Origin: Collinsella sp. TF06-26 | GTDB lineage: Bacteria > Actinomycetota > Coriobacteriia > Coriobacteriales > Coriobacteriaceae | Reading direction: 5' to 3' | Assembly (NCBI RefSeq): GCF_002232035.1 | Contig: NZ_NKXR01000003.1 | Span: 124,001 to 188,000 of the forward strand | DNA length: 64,000 bases | Part shown: positions 8,365-16,294 of the stretch, one piece after another | Layout: every line of letters starts with the position of its first letter | How positions within the stretch are numbered: the first letter of the stretch is position 1 | Made by a program: the position numbers and the translations under genes | The notes under the pieces: model-generated | What the model was told of the DNA's origin: nothing | Databases searched by the model: none | What the model saw: the letters and a program-made list of their open reading frames with translations, nothing else

Positions 8365-8456
8365 AGGTCGATCTTTCTATGTCAACGATGCCATTGGCGG
8401 CACCCTACGCAGTCAAATGAACGCCTTCAAGTATATCCAACACCTCCCCCACAATA

Positions 8457-8484
8457 CGTTTACCACCCAAAACCTACCGTTCAC
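8457..8484 (+). promoter_or_regulatory. 21-bp-period direct repeat upstream of the lactose permease
   Basis: CGTTTACC at 8457 and CGTTCACC at 8478 are exactly 21 bp apart. This is the same layout as at 5242, 7270, 30329 and 30550. Confidence 0.55.
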
Positions 8485-8520
8485 CGACAATCTTGCTTCC
8501 CCGAACGGCTTTTGTCGCCC

Positions 8521-8538
8521 AAATGTTAACGTTGCCAT
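8521..8538 (-). promoter_or_regulatory. Putative LacI-family operator, site 1
   Basis: Read on the minus strand this is ATGGCAACGTTAACATTT. It matches 17 of 18 bases of site 2 at 8643-8660, which is on the opposite strand. It lies in the 356-bp gap between the LacI-family gene and the permease, so it may serve both promoters. Confidence 0.6.
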
Positions 8539-8642
8539 TGCGCAACCACAGAGCCACCGGGCGGCTCAAACGTTTACGCGTAAGGAATCGATGGTTCGCA
8601 GGCACAGGAACCACTGGTTCGCGTCTTTTTTTGTGTCGCAAA

Positions 8643-8660
8643 ATGGCAACGTCAACATTT
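8643..8660 (+). promoter_or_regulatory. Putative LacI-family operator, site 2
   Basis: ATGGCAACGTCAACATTT is the second, inverted copy, about 60 bp upstream of the permease start. The pairing of two spaced sites suggests looping or dual control by the adjacent LacI-family protein. A separate perfect palindrome TTACGCGTAA lies near 8577-8586. Confidence 0.6.
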
Positions 8661-8720
8661 TGGCAACCGAACGCCAAAAGCTACCATCGTTGCTAACCCA
8701 CCGACTCTTAGGAGCTTTGC

Positions 8721-10496
8721 ATGGAGCAACTCATCGCCATCATCGAAAAGGGCCAGCCCTTTTTCAACGCGATCGCCCGCAACAAGTACCTCAAGGCGAT
8801 CCGCGACGGCTTTATCTCCGTCATCCCCATCATCATCTTCTCGTCCATCTTCTGCCTGGTAGCCTCGGTCCCCAACATCTGGGGTTTCTATTGGCCCGAT
8901 GACATCAACAACGCCCTGTGGAAGTGCTACAACTACTCCATGGGCATCCTGGCCATCGCCTGTGCCGCCACCACGGCCAAGCACTTCGCCGACGCCCAGA
9001 ACCGCGACCTGCCCAAGAACAACCAGATCAACTTTATCTCGTGCATGTGCGCGGCCATCATCGGCTTCTTGCTCCTTTCGAGCGACACGATCGCCACGGA
9101 CGCCGCCAGCGGCTTCAACACCACCTATCTTGGTTCCAAGGGCCTGCTAACCGCCTTCATCGCTGCGTTTGTGACCGGCATCATCTACAAGTTCTTCATC
9201 AAGCGCAACATCACCGTCAAGATGCCCGAGCAGGTTCCGCCCAACATCTCGCAGACCTTTAAGGACATCATCCCCTTCTCCGTCTGCATCACCGTCTTTT
9301 GGGTCTTTGATATCGTCTTCCGTGCTGCCTTTGGCTTCTGCTTTGCCCAGGGCGTCATCCAGGTGTTCCAGCCCCTGTTCACCGCCGCCGACGGCTACAT
9401 CGGCCTCGCTGTGATCTACGGCGCTATGAGCCTCTTCTGGTTCGTGGGCGTCCACGGCCCCTCGATCGTCGAGCCCGCCATCGCCGCCGCCCTCGTCGCC
9501 AACATGACCGACAACCTGGCTGCGTTCCAGGCCGGCCAGCACGCTTCCGCTGTCCTGACCCAGGGTGCCCAGTACTTCGTCGTCTGCATGGGCGGCACCG
9601 GTGCCACGCTCGTCCTGGTCTTTATGTTCTGCTTCCTGGCCAAGTCTCAGGAGATGCGCGCCGTCGGTAAGGCAGCCATCGTCCCCGTGTGCTTTGCCGT
9701 CAACGAGCCGCTGCTGTTCGCCGCGCCTATCGTGCTCAACCCCGTCTTCTTTGTCCCGTTTGTTTTTGCCCCGATCGCCAACATCTGGATCCTCAAGATC
9801 TTTATCGACTTCTTGGGCATGAACGGCTTTATGTACACCCTGCCCTGGACCGTCCCCGGCCCCATCGGCACCATCATGGGCTTGGGCTTCCAGCCGCTCG
9901 CCTTTGTGATGCTCGCCCTCATCTTGGTCGTCGACTTTGTCCTGTACTACCCGTTCTTCCGTGCCTATGACGCCCAGAAGTGCGCCGAGGAGGCCGAGAT
10001 CTCCCAGGAGGAGCTCGCCGCCAAGAACGCCGAGAAGGCCGCCAAGCTCAACGACGCCTTCCAGGGCAAGGCCGATGCCAAGAGCGTTGCCGCCGGCGCT
10101 GCTGCCGAGGCCGTGAAGGCCGACGCCCCTGCCGCTTCTGCAGCACCCGCTGCCGAGGCAGCGACCGCCAGCGACCTCAACGGTAAGCGCGTGCTCGTGC
10201 TCTGCCAGGGTGGCGGTACCTCGGGTCTGCTCGCCAACGCGCTGGCCAAGGCTGCCAAGGAGCGCGGTATTAACCTCGAAACCGCTGCCGAGGCCTATGG
10301 CAACCACGTGGACATGCTCCCCGACTTTGACCTAGTCGTCCTGGCCCCGCAGGCCGCAAGCTACCTGGCCGACCTGCAGAAAGACTGCGAACGCGTGGGC
10401 AACAAATGCGTCGCCTGCCGCGGTAAGCAGTACATTGAGCTCTCCCAGAACGGCGACAAGTCTCTCGCCTTCGTCTCCGAGCAGCTTTCGAAGTAA
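8721..10496 (+). CDS. lacE: PTS lactose-family IICB permease
   Basis: A membrane permease that imports lactose (or a related beta-galactoside) with phosphorylation. Residues 1 to about 420 form the IIC domain, with multiple membrane segments and the substrate-region motif WFVGVHGPSIVEP. A long Ala/Lys/Glu-rich linker (about 430-485) leads to a C-terminal IIB domain whose phosphocysteine is about residue 495 in VLVLCQGGGTSG. At 591 residues it fits LacE. It is followed after 66 bp by lacG, and AGGAG precedes the ATG. Phosphate is expected from the IIA at 6806-7144. Confidence 0.93.
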   Translation: MEQLIAIIEKGQPFFNAIARNKYLKAIRDGFISVIPIIIFSSIFCLVASVPNIWGFYWPDDINNALWKCYNYSMGILAIACAATTAKHFADAQNRDLPKNNQINFISCMCAAIIGFLLLSSDTIATDAASGFNTTYLGSKGLLTAFIAAFVTGIIYKFFIKRNITVKMPEQVPPNISQTFKDIIPFSVCITVFWVFDIVFRAAFGFCFAQGVIQVFQPLFTAADGYIGLAVIYGAMSLFWFVGVHGPSIVEPAIAAALVANMTDNLAAFQAGQHASAVLTQGAQYFVVCMGGTGATLVLVFMFCFLAKSQEMRAVGKAAIVPVCFAVNEPLLFAAPIVLNPVFFVPFVFAPIANIWILKIFIDFLGMNGFMYTLPWTVPGPIGTIMGLGFQPLAFVMLALILVVDFVLYYPFFRAYDAQKCAEEAEISQEELAAKNAEKAAKLNDAFQGKADAKSVAAGAAAEAVKADAPAASAAPAAEAATASDLNGKRVLVLCQGGGTSGLLANALAKAAKERGINLETAAEAYGNHVDMLPDFDLVVLAPQAASYLADLQKDCERVGNKCVACRGKQYIELSQNGDKSLAFVSEQLSK

Positions 10497-10505
10497 GTAA
10501 CGCCC

Positions 10506-10539
10506 AGGGCCAGCCGACCATCAACAGCCGGTTGGCCCT
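10506..10539 (+). other. Hairpin between lacE and lacG
   Basis: GGCCAGCCG and CGGTTGGCC can pair in the short gap between permease and glycosidase. It lacks a proper T-run, so it may set relative expression rather than end transcription. Confidence 0.4.
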
Positions 10540-10562
10540 TCGATTTAGACGATTGGATCATC

Positions 10563-12002
10563 ATGTCCGTTAATCCTGCTAGCGTCACCAATCCGCCTGC
10601 GCAGTTTCCCGAGGACTTTGTCTTTGGCGGCGCCACTGCTGCCTACCAGGTAGAGGGCGAGACCCGCACTCACGGTAAGGGCAAGGTTGCCTGGGACGAC
10701 TTTCTGGAAGCCCAAGGCCGTTTCTCCCCCGATCCCGCTTCGGACTTCTACAACCAGTACCCCGTCGACCTGGAGCTGTGCGAGGAGTTTGGCATCAACG
10801 GCATCCGCCTCTCCATCGCCTGGAGCCGCATCTTCCCCAACGGCACCGGCGAAATCAACCCCGAGGGTGTCCAGTTCTACCACGATCTCTTCGCCGAGTG
10901 CCACAAGCACCACGTTGAGCCGTTTGTCACGCTGCATCACTTTGACACGCCGCTGCCCCTCTTTGAGAAGGGTGACTTCCTCAACCGTGAGACCATCGAC
11001 GCCTTTGTGGACTTTGCCACCTTCTGCTTTAAGGAGTACGCCGACCAGGTGACCTACTGGTTCACTTTTAACGAGATCTGGGCTGACGCCTCCAACACCT
11101 ACATCGAGGGTACCTTCCCCGGCGGCGTCAAAGCTCATCTGGCCGAGGCCTTCCAGTGCGAGCACAACATGATGCTTGCCCACGCCAAGGCTGTGCTGGC
11201 CTTCCACAACGGCGGCTTTAAGGGCAAGATCGGCGTCATTCAGTCGTTGGAGTTCAAGTACCCGCTCAACGAGAACGACCCCGCCGACATCAAGGCCGCC
11301 AACAACGAGCACGTGCTGCAAAACCAGTTCCTGCTCGACGCCACCTTCCGCGGCGACTATGCCCCCGACACCCTCGAGTGCGCCAACCGCCTGGCTGCCG
11401 TCTCGGGCGGCACCATCGAGATCCTGGACAAGGACCTCGAGATTATGCGCGAGGCCGCGCTCTACAACGACTACCTGGGTGTCAACAACTACCAGTGCCG
11501 TTTCCTCAAGGCTTACGACGGCGAGAACGACCTGCACCACAACGGTACGGGCGAGAAGGGCACCGGCCGCTGGCGCGTTAAGGGTATTGGTGAGCATGTG
11601 AACAAGCCCGGCATCCCCACCACCGACTGGGACTGGATCATCTATCCCGAGGGTCTGTTCGATCTGCTCGTCTACATTAAGCAGCGCTACCCCAACTACA
11701 AGCAGATCTTCATCACCGAGAACGGCATGGGCTACAAGGACCCCTACAAGGACGGTTTTGTGGACGACCAGCCGCGCATCGACTACATCGAGCAGCACCT
11801 GCGCTGGTTGCTCAAGGCCATGGAGGTGGGCGTCAACGTGGGCGGCTACTTCCTGTGGAGCCTGCAGGATCAGTTCTCCTGGACCAATGGCTACAACAAG
11901 CGTTACGGCTTCTTCTACGTTGACTTTGAAACCCAGAAGCGCACGCCCAAGGCAAGCGCCTACTGGTACAAGCACGTGGCGCAGACCCGTCGTCTGGACT
12001 AG
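10563..12002 (+). CDS. lacG: 6-phospho-beta-galactosidase (GH1)
   Basis: Hydrolyses lactose 6-phosphate to glucose and galactose 6-phosphate in the cytoplasm. The 479-residue GH1 barrel shows the N-terminal FPEDFVFGGATAAYQVEG, the acid/base glutamate near residue 171 in TFNEIW and the nucleophile near 386 in ITENGMG. The sequence SLQDQFSWTNGYNKRYGF replaces the usual SLMDNFEW region, consistent with phospho-sugar specificity. It follows lacE in one operon and ends at a strong terminator. Galactose 6-phosphate then passes to LacAB. Confidence 0.94.
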   Translation: MSVNPASVTNPPAQFPEDFVFGGATAAYQVEGETRTHGKGKVAWDDFLEAQGRFSPDPASDFYNQYPVDLELCEEFGINGIRLSIAWSRIFPNGTGEINPEGVQFYHDLFAECHKHHVEPFVTLHHFDTPLPLFEKGDFLNRETIDAFVDFATFCFKEYADQVTYWFTFNEIWADASNTYIEGTFPGGVKAHLAEAFQCEHNMMLAHAKAVLAFHNGGFKGKIGVIQSLEFKYPLNENDPADIKAANNEHVLQNQFLLDATFRGDYAPDTLECANRLAAVSGGTIEILDKDLEIMREAALYNDYLGVNNYQCRFLKAYDGENDLHHNGTGEKGTGRWRVKGIGEHVNKPGIPTTDWDWIIYPEGLFDLLVYIKQRYPNYKQIFITENGMGYKDPYKDGFVDDQPRIDYIEQHLRWLLKAMEVGVNVGGYFLWSLQDQFSWTNGYNKRYGFFYVDFETQKRTPKASAYWYKHVAQTRRLD

Positions 12003-12063
12003 CGACTTGCGACGAGCGGCCAGCGGAATTGCCCCGCTCACATAACTTGTCCCCATTTCTCAA

Positions 12064-12106
12064 CCGGGGGCGGCACGTCACACGGCGCGCCGCCCCCGGC
12101 CTTTTT
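12064..12106 (+). terminator. Terminator of lacE-lacG
   Basis: CCGGGGGCGGC and GCCGCCCCCGG form an 11-bp perfect stem, followed by CCTTTTTG. Confidence 0.85.
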
Positions 12107-12126
12107 GTGCAGGTCGGAAGCCGTTC

Positions 12127-12343
12127 GTCTCGATCTGTAATATTTAGCCGAGTTTTTCGGTCTTACCTGTTACAGATTGAGACAAACGTGAAGGCCGGGC
12201 CGAAATATCTCAATCTGTAACACTTAACCCGGTTTTGGACGTCTAGTTGTTACAGATTTAGATAAACGTGCGAGCCAATCCCTTCAATCTAAATCTGTAA
12301 CAACTAGCTTGTGTTTTCGCCCCTAGCTGTTACAGATCGAGAC
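12127..12343. repeat. 80-bp-period array of palindromic arms with covarying stems
   Basis: CTGTAA ends left-type arms at 12140, 12220 and 12300, and TTACAG begins right-type arms at 12170, 12250 and 12330, both with exact 80-bp spacing. Perfect pairs are TTACAGATTGAGA with TCTCAATCTGTAA (12170/12220), TTACAGATTTAGA with TCTAAATCTGTAA (12250/12300), and the outermost GTCTCGATCTGTAA with TTACAGATCGAGAC (12127/12343). The variable bases change together, so the region could fold as a closed three-stem junction. It lies between the lacG terminator and the 3' end of the ATPase gene. No coding sequence is seen. Function unknown. Confidence 0.8.
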
Positions 12344-12406
12344 AAATAAAATAGACCGGGCTGACAATCTCAGCCGCATGCCCCCTTTTTGGCCGCATTC
12401 CACCGA

Positions 12407-13777
12407 TCAGATAAAGATCGTCATATACAGAGGTAGATATATCCTATGCCCTTCAGCCCTGAGCTGTTTTGGATGAAGAACTATCTCTTCTCCGACTCGT
12501 CGTTCGAATCGTCTGCCAAAATCGTCAAGCGAGATTGTTGAATACGATTTGGAGGATTTAACTTCAACAGGAGTGACCCGCGGTTTTCCAGCCGCGTCTT
12601 CAAAGCCGCGTGAAGCAAGAAAATCAATTTCACGCGTTCTGGGCCGACTCCCCTCCGTTTTGGAAGGCTCCTGCCAGCTGTAATAAAAAAGCGAATGCCC
12701 CAAACTCTTAAGCTGCTGCGCCACGATGTTCTCGATTAGCATTCCTTTATTAATTGAAATTCTTCCAAATTGAATGTCTCTATGGACGTCCATAAGGTCC
12801 GGACCATCATCAAACGCCAAGCTCACGAGCAATCCCGTGTCCGCCATATAGCATTTAAGCGAAGACGCGTCTTCGTGCAAGCGGTAACCCACGCTCGGAT
12901 CACTGCACAAAAAGCAACGGTTAATTAGTCGCGCATCCTCAAGCCAAATTAACGCCGACTCATATGTCTCAAAACGGGACCCCTTCTCCAGGCTGTCAAA
13001 TTTAAACCGTTTGTTTGCCGCAGATAATTGACCCGGAATGTCATCATAAACCGCCCGCGCACGTCTAGCGTCCGAACCTCCAAACTTGGCAATGTCCTCC
13101 CTGTACAGTGCGATAATCTGCCGTTTAACCCTGTCGCATCCTCTAAAATCATTCTCTGCCACAAAGGAGTCGACCGACTGAGGCATACCACCGACAAGCA
13201 TATACTCATCAAATAATCTCATGCACGTCGCATGAACGCCGTCCGGAAGCGCGGTCCGAGATTCGCGCGCTTTACGGATCTCTTCTGCATAAAGATCTTT
13301 TCCGGTCGCCCAAAGATACTCCTCAAAATCGAGGGGCTCGAGAGGGATTCTTTCTTCCTCTGACGGTATGACAATGCTATCGACATTCTTTTTGATGGAG
13401 ACAAGAGAGCCTGTCTCGATGTAATCAAATCTGCCGTCTTCTACAAGATGCTTTATGTATTCGCGCGCGATGGGAAACCGCTGCACTTCATCAAAAATGA
13501 CCAGCGACTCTCTCGGTTCGAGGGCCTTACCATACTGCAGCTGAAGCATGCGTAAAAAAAGATCGACATCTTCACGATGGTTCAGAAATATATCGAGCGT
13601 GGCTTTGCTAGCAGCCGAAAAGTCAATGTACAGATAATCCTTGTATTCATTTTGCGCGAAGCACTTGACGAGCGTCGTTTTGCCAACGCGTCTTGCACCC
13701 TCAATAAGCACCGCAGTGCGCCCTTGCGAGCGTTCTTTCCACTCCTGCAGACGATCATATGCCTTCCGTTTAAACAT
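12407..13777 (-). CDS. AAA-family ATPase with DUF4143 (ATP-binding protein), copy 1
   Basis: A 456-residue ATPase of the AAA_14/DUF4143 type. Walker A is GARRVGKTTLVK near residue 26-37, and Walker B-like LVIFDEVQRFP is near 94-104. The C-terminal DUF4143 part contains RPRTREIDFLA and TPVEVKSS, a motif with a PD-(D/E)XK nuclease-like look. The cellular role of this family is not established. It is monocistronic, AT-richer than its neighbours and preceded by four 34-bp-period repeats. A distant relative is at 16295-17572. Confidence 0.85.
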   Translation of the reverse strand: MFKRKAYDRLQEWKERSQGRTAVLIEGARRVGKTTLVKCFAQNEYKDYLYIDFSAASKATLDIFLNHREDVDLFLRMLQLQYGKALEPRESLVIFDEVQRFPIAREYIKHLVEDGRFDYIETGSLVSIKKNVDSIVIPSEEERIPLEPLDFEEYLWATGKDLYAEEIRKARESRTALPDGVHATCMRLFDEYMLVGGMPQSVDSFVAENDFRGCDRVKRQIIALYREDIAKFGGSDARRARAVYDDIPGQLSAANKRFKFDSLEKGSRFETYESALIWLEDARLINRCFLCSDPSVGYRLHEDASSLKCYMADTGLLVSLAFDDGPDLMDVHRDIQFGRISINKGMLIENIVAQQLKSLGHSLFYYSWQEPSKTEGSRPRTREIDFLASRGFEDAAGKPRVTPVEVKSSKSYSTISLDDFGRRFERRVGEEIVLHPKQLRAEGHRIYLPLYMTIFI

Positions 13778-13809
13778 AATCTCACCTCAGCATAATTTAC
13801 GTGCTAGTT

Positions 13810-13925
13810 TACAAAAATACCGACCTTCAGATATATCTAATAATACAAAAATACCGAGCTTTAAATGAGCTTATAGTTACAAAAATACCGACCATTGCAA
13901 TGGTTGAGACATACAGTAATACCGA
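13810..13925 (-). promoter_or_regulatory. Four iterons of 34-bp period upstream of the ATPase
   Basis: TACAAAAATACCGA starts at 13810, 13844 and 13878, and a variant TACAGTAATACCGA at 13912, each exactly 34 bp apart. The spacers carry small palindromes (AGATATATCT, CCATTGCAATGG). They sit 30-150 bp before the ATPase start, suggesting autoregulation or cooperative protein binding. Confidence 0.7.
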
Positions 13926-14076
13926 GCTTTACGCATAACGGATGCTATGCCGCACCGTAAAACAGCTGCAACTCATCGCACAGGGAAACCTGCAATCTGC
14001 ACGCGCACCTATTATGCGTCGTGATGATGTAAATGCTCCGCAATGGCAGGGGCAAAAGTATCTCCCACAACGCTGG

Positions 14077-14841
14077 CTAGCAGATGACCTGCGTGTGTTC
14101 CTCGATGGCAGCGCGGTCCTCGTCGGCAATATCCGGCTCGCACACCACGGCGTCCAAGCTGTCCAGGCGACAGAAGGTATAGAAATCGCGCTTGCCGATC
14201 TTGCTGGAGTCGGCGATCAGATAGCGCGAGTCCGCCTTGCTAAAGGCGAGCTGCTGGATACGGCCCTCGTCCATGTTGGACGTGGATACGTCACCGTCCA
14301 AGATACCGTTGGCGCCGATAAACGCCGCATCGATGCCCAGCGCACGTAGGGTATCCTCGGCCGTCGGCCCCACAAAAGCGGCAGTGCGGCGGCGGTACAT
14401 ACCGCCCACGAGGCACAGTTCGCAGTCTTCGCGCGCCTCGAGCAGGTTAAACACCGAAAGCGAATTGGTCACAATGCGCAGGCGAAACGTCGGCAGCATC
14501 GAGGCCATCTGCTCAACCGTGGTGCCCGTGCCCAAAAAGATGGTCGAGCCTTCCTCGATAAGCTCCACAGCGCGGCGCGCGATCTGCAGCTTTTCCTCGG
14601 CATGCTTAGTACGCTTTTCACTGTGCGAATACTCATGGCGCAGCATAGCGTGCGGACGGCCCTGTGCACTGCGGGCTCCGCCGTGCACGCGCTCGATCTC
14701 GCCTAGGCTCGCAAGTTCTTCGAGGTCGCGGCGGATCGTCATGTCCGATACGCCCAGCGCATCCGAGATCTCCTTGACCGAGACCGTGCCCTGCTCCTCG
14801 AGCAGCTGACGAACCTTATCCTGTCGCTCTGCCTTAATCAC
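14077..14841 (-). CDS. lacR: DeoR-family transcriptional regulator (LacR-like)
   Basis: A repressor with N-terminal DeoR helix-turn-helix (TVSVKEISDALGVSDMTIRRDL) and a C-terminal sugar-phosphate-binding domain with FLGTGTTVEQ and GANGI motifs; 254 residues, as in the LacR/GlpR family. The expected effector is tagatose 6-phosphate or a related phosphosugar. It is divergent from galM. A TTCAAACA/GAACAA site in its own promoter matches sites at lacAB and the lactose IIA gene, so it probably controls a scattered lac regulon and itself. Confidence 0.85.
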   Translation of the reverse strand: MIKAERQDKVRQLLEEQGTVSVKEISDALGVSDMTIRRDLEELASLGEIERVHGGARSAQGRPHAMLRHEYSHSEKRTKHAEEKLQIARRAVELIEEGSTIFLGTGTTVEQMASMLPTFRLRIVTNSLSVFNLLEAREDCELCLVGGMYRRRTAAFVGPTAEDTLRALGIDAAFIGANGILDGDVSTSNMDEGRIQQLAFSKADSRYLIADSSKIGKRDFYTFCRLDSLDAVVCEPDIADEDRAAIEEHTQVIC

Positions 14842-14872
14842 GATGAATCCTCGCTGTTCTTTGCGCGCATAT

Positions 14873-14897
14873 CATTCAAACAGTAACGAACAAATTG
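14873..14897 (-). promoter_or_regulatory. Putative LacR autoregulatory operator
   Basis: CATTCAAACA, 5 bases, GAACAAATTG shares both half-sites and spacing with 7227-7249 and resembles palindromes at 5220-5239. It lies about 30 bp upstream of lacR and in the divergent galM promoter region. Confidence 0.55.
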
Positions 14898-15047
14898 TAT
14901 CAGACTCGTACGCGTCAGAAATGAACGTCCACACAGCTCCAATCATCACTTTTTTGAGAAAAATACCCCCTGCTTTAGTGGGGTGTAGTGATAATTTCGC
15001 CTGTTCGCGCTACAGTTTGTGCGAAATACCTCGATGTTAGGAACCAA

Positions 15048-16100
15048 ATGATCACTTCCGAGCTTTTCGGCACCGCGCCGTGCGGTACCCCCGTTCATCG
15101 CTACACCCTCAACGGTCCCGAGATCTCCGTTCGCATTATGGACTTTGGCGCCACCGTGCTGGGCATCGACGTGCCCGACATCCCCGGCAACGTGCGCGAT
15201 GTGGTGCTGGGCTTTGATAAGCTCGAGGATTACTTTGACAACCCCGCCTGCTTTGGCGCGACCATCGGCCCCGTGGCAAACCGCACCGCAGGCGCCACGA
15301 TCACCATCGACGGCACGGACTGGCATATGCCCGCCAACGAGGGCGCCAACAACCTGCACAGCGATCTTGAGCACGGTTTGCACAAGCGCGTATGGGATGT
15401 GGAGCTCGACGAGCTCCACAATGCCGTGCGCATGACTATCTCGCTCGAGGACGGCGAGCTGGGACTTCCCGGCAACCGCACGTTTACGGCCGTGTTTACC
15501 GTTACGCGCACCGGTGTCTTCCGCATCGAATATGGTTGCGAGAGCGACCGCGCCACCTATGTGTCCATGACCAACCACACGTACTTTAACCTTGCCGGTC
15601 ATAACGCCGGTATGGACTGCGAGCACTTCTTTGTTGCTAACGCCGCCCACTACCTGCCCATCAACGAGCAGAATATCCCCACCGGCGAGATCGCTCCGGT
15701 CGAGGGCACGCCGTTTGACTTCCGCGAGCTGCGTCCCGTCGCGCCCGGCATGGAAGCCGACGACCCGCAGATCAAGCAGGCCCGCGGCTACGACCACTGC
15801 CTGTGCATCGATGACTATCAGTACGGTCGCAACCTGCGCCGCGCGATGCACGTCGAGGAGATGTGGACCGGTCGTGAGCTGGACTACTACACCACCGCCC
15901 CGGGCGTGCAGCTCTACACCGGCAACTGGCTGGGCGACGAGCACGCCAAGGACGATGCCAACTACGGCTGGGGCGCTGGCTTTGCCCTCGAGGCCGAGAT
16001 GTACCCCGACACACCACACCAGCCGCTGTTCCCACAGGGCATTGTGGGCCCGGGTCACCCCTACAGCAACGTCATCGAGTACCACTTTATGAGGCACTAA
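15048..16100 (+). CDS. galM: Aldose 1-epimerase (galactose mutarotase)
   Basis: Interconverts alpha and beta anomers of galactose before the Leloir pathway. The GalM fold is shown by GPVANRTAGATITIDG, NNLHSDLEHGLHKRVWD and NHTYFNLAGH, with the catalytic histidines, and by an acidic base region near FALEAEMYPD. The start at 15048 (MITSELFG) follows TTAGGAACCA and fits the family; the in-frame ATG at 14988 would add 20 unlikely residues. About 350 residues. The terminator resembles that of galT. Confidence 0.9.
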   Translation: MITSELFGTAPCGTPVHRYTLNGPEISVRIMDFGATVLGIDVPDIPGNVRDVVLGFDKLEDYFDNPACFGATIGPVANRTAGATITIDGTDWHMPANEGANNLHSDLEHGLHKRVWDVELDELHNAVRMTISLEDGELGLPGNRTFTAVFTVTRTGVFRIEYGCESDRATYVSMTNHTYFNLAGHNAGMDCEHFFVANAAHYLPINEQNIPTGEIAPVEGTPFDFRELRPVAPGMEADDPQIKQARGYDHCLCIDDYQYGRNLRRAMHVEEMWTGRELDYYTTAPGVQLYTGNWLGDEHAKDDANYGWGAGFALEAEMYPDTPHQPLFPQGIVGPGHPYSNVIEYHFMRH

Positions 16101-16127
16101 GCCCACAACGCGACATATCGCACAGCA

Positions 16128-16163
16128 ACGCCCGCCGGCACCACCGCCGACGGACGTTTTTCT
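16128..16163 (+). terminator. Terminator of galM
   Basis: CGCCCGCCGGC pairs with GCCGACGGACG, followed by TTTTTCT. It is closely related to the galT terminator at 1617-1653. Confidence 0.75.
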
Positions 16164-16165
16164 AC

Positions 16166-16218
16166 CTAGTCGCCTGCGACGTTCTTAAACGACTAATCGT
16201 TGTGGGCACTCTTTGTCG
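16166..16218. repeat. GGGACGTTC-family repeat, partial copy (GACTA tag)
   Basis: The left half (CTAGTC, GACGTTCTTAAACGACTA) matches copy 1 at 1660. The right half reads GGGCACTCTTTGTC instead of the usual inverse, as in the copy at 17706. It follows the galM terminator exactly as copy 1 follows the galT terminator. Confidence 0.65.
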
Positions 16219-16294
16219 AATGTGGCCGCCGCATCATCGATGATGCCGTGTCCTCGCGCGCAATGGTGGCGTCCGTCCCGCTTCGACCGTCGCG

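Noticed and set aside
9147-10307. A 386-codon minus-strand frame opposite the lactose permease
   Set aside because: Antisense shadow of lacE with Gly/Asp/Glu-biased composition and no family features.
12127-12343. The 80-bp array as a CRISPR
   Set aside because: Repeats are palindromic arms rather than identical direct repeats with unique spacers of equal size, there are only three units, and no cas genes are present.
13810-13925. The 34-bp-period repeats as a CRISPR or plasmid origin
   Set aside because: The repeat is 14 bp with 20-bp spacers, too short for CRISPR, and no Rep protein or plasmid genes are near; promoter iterons are more likely.
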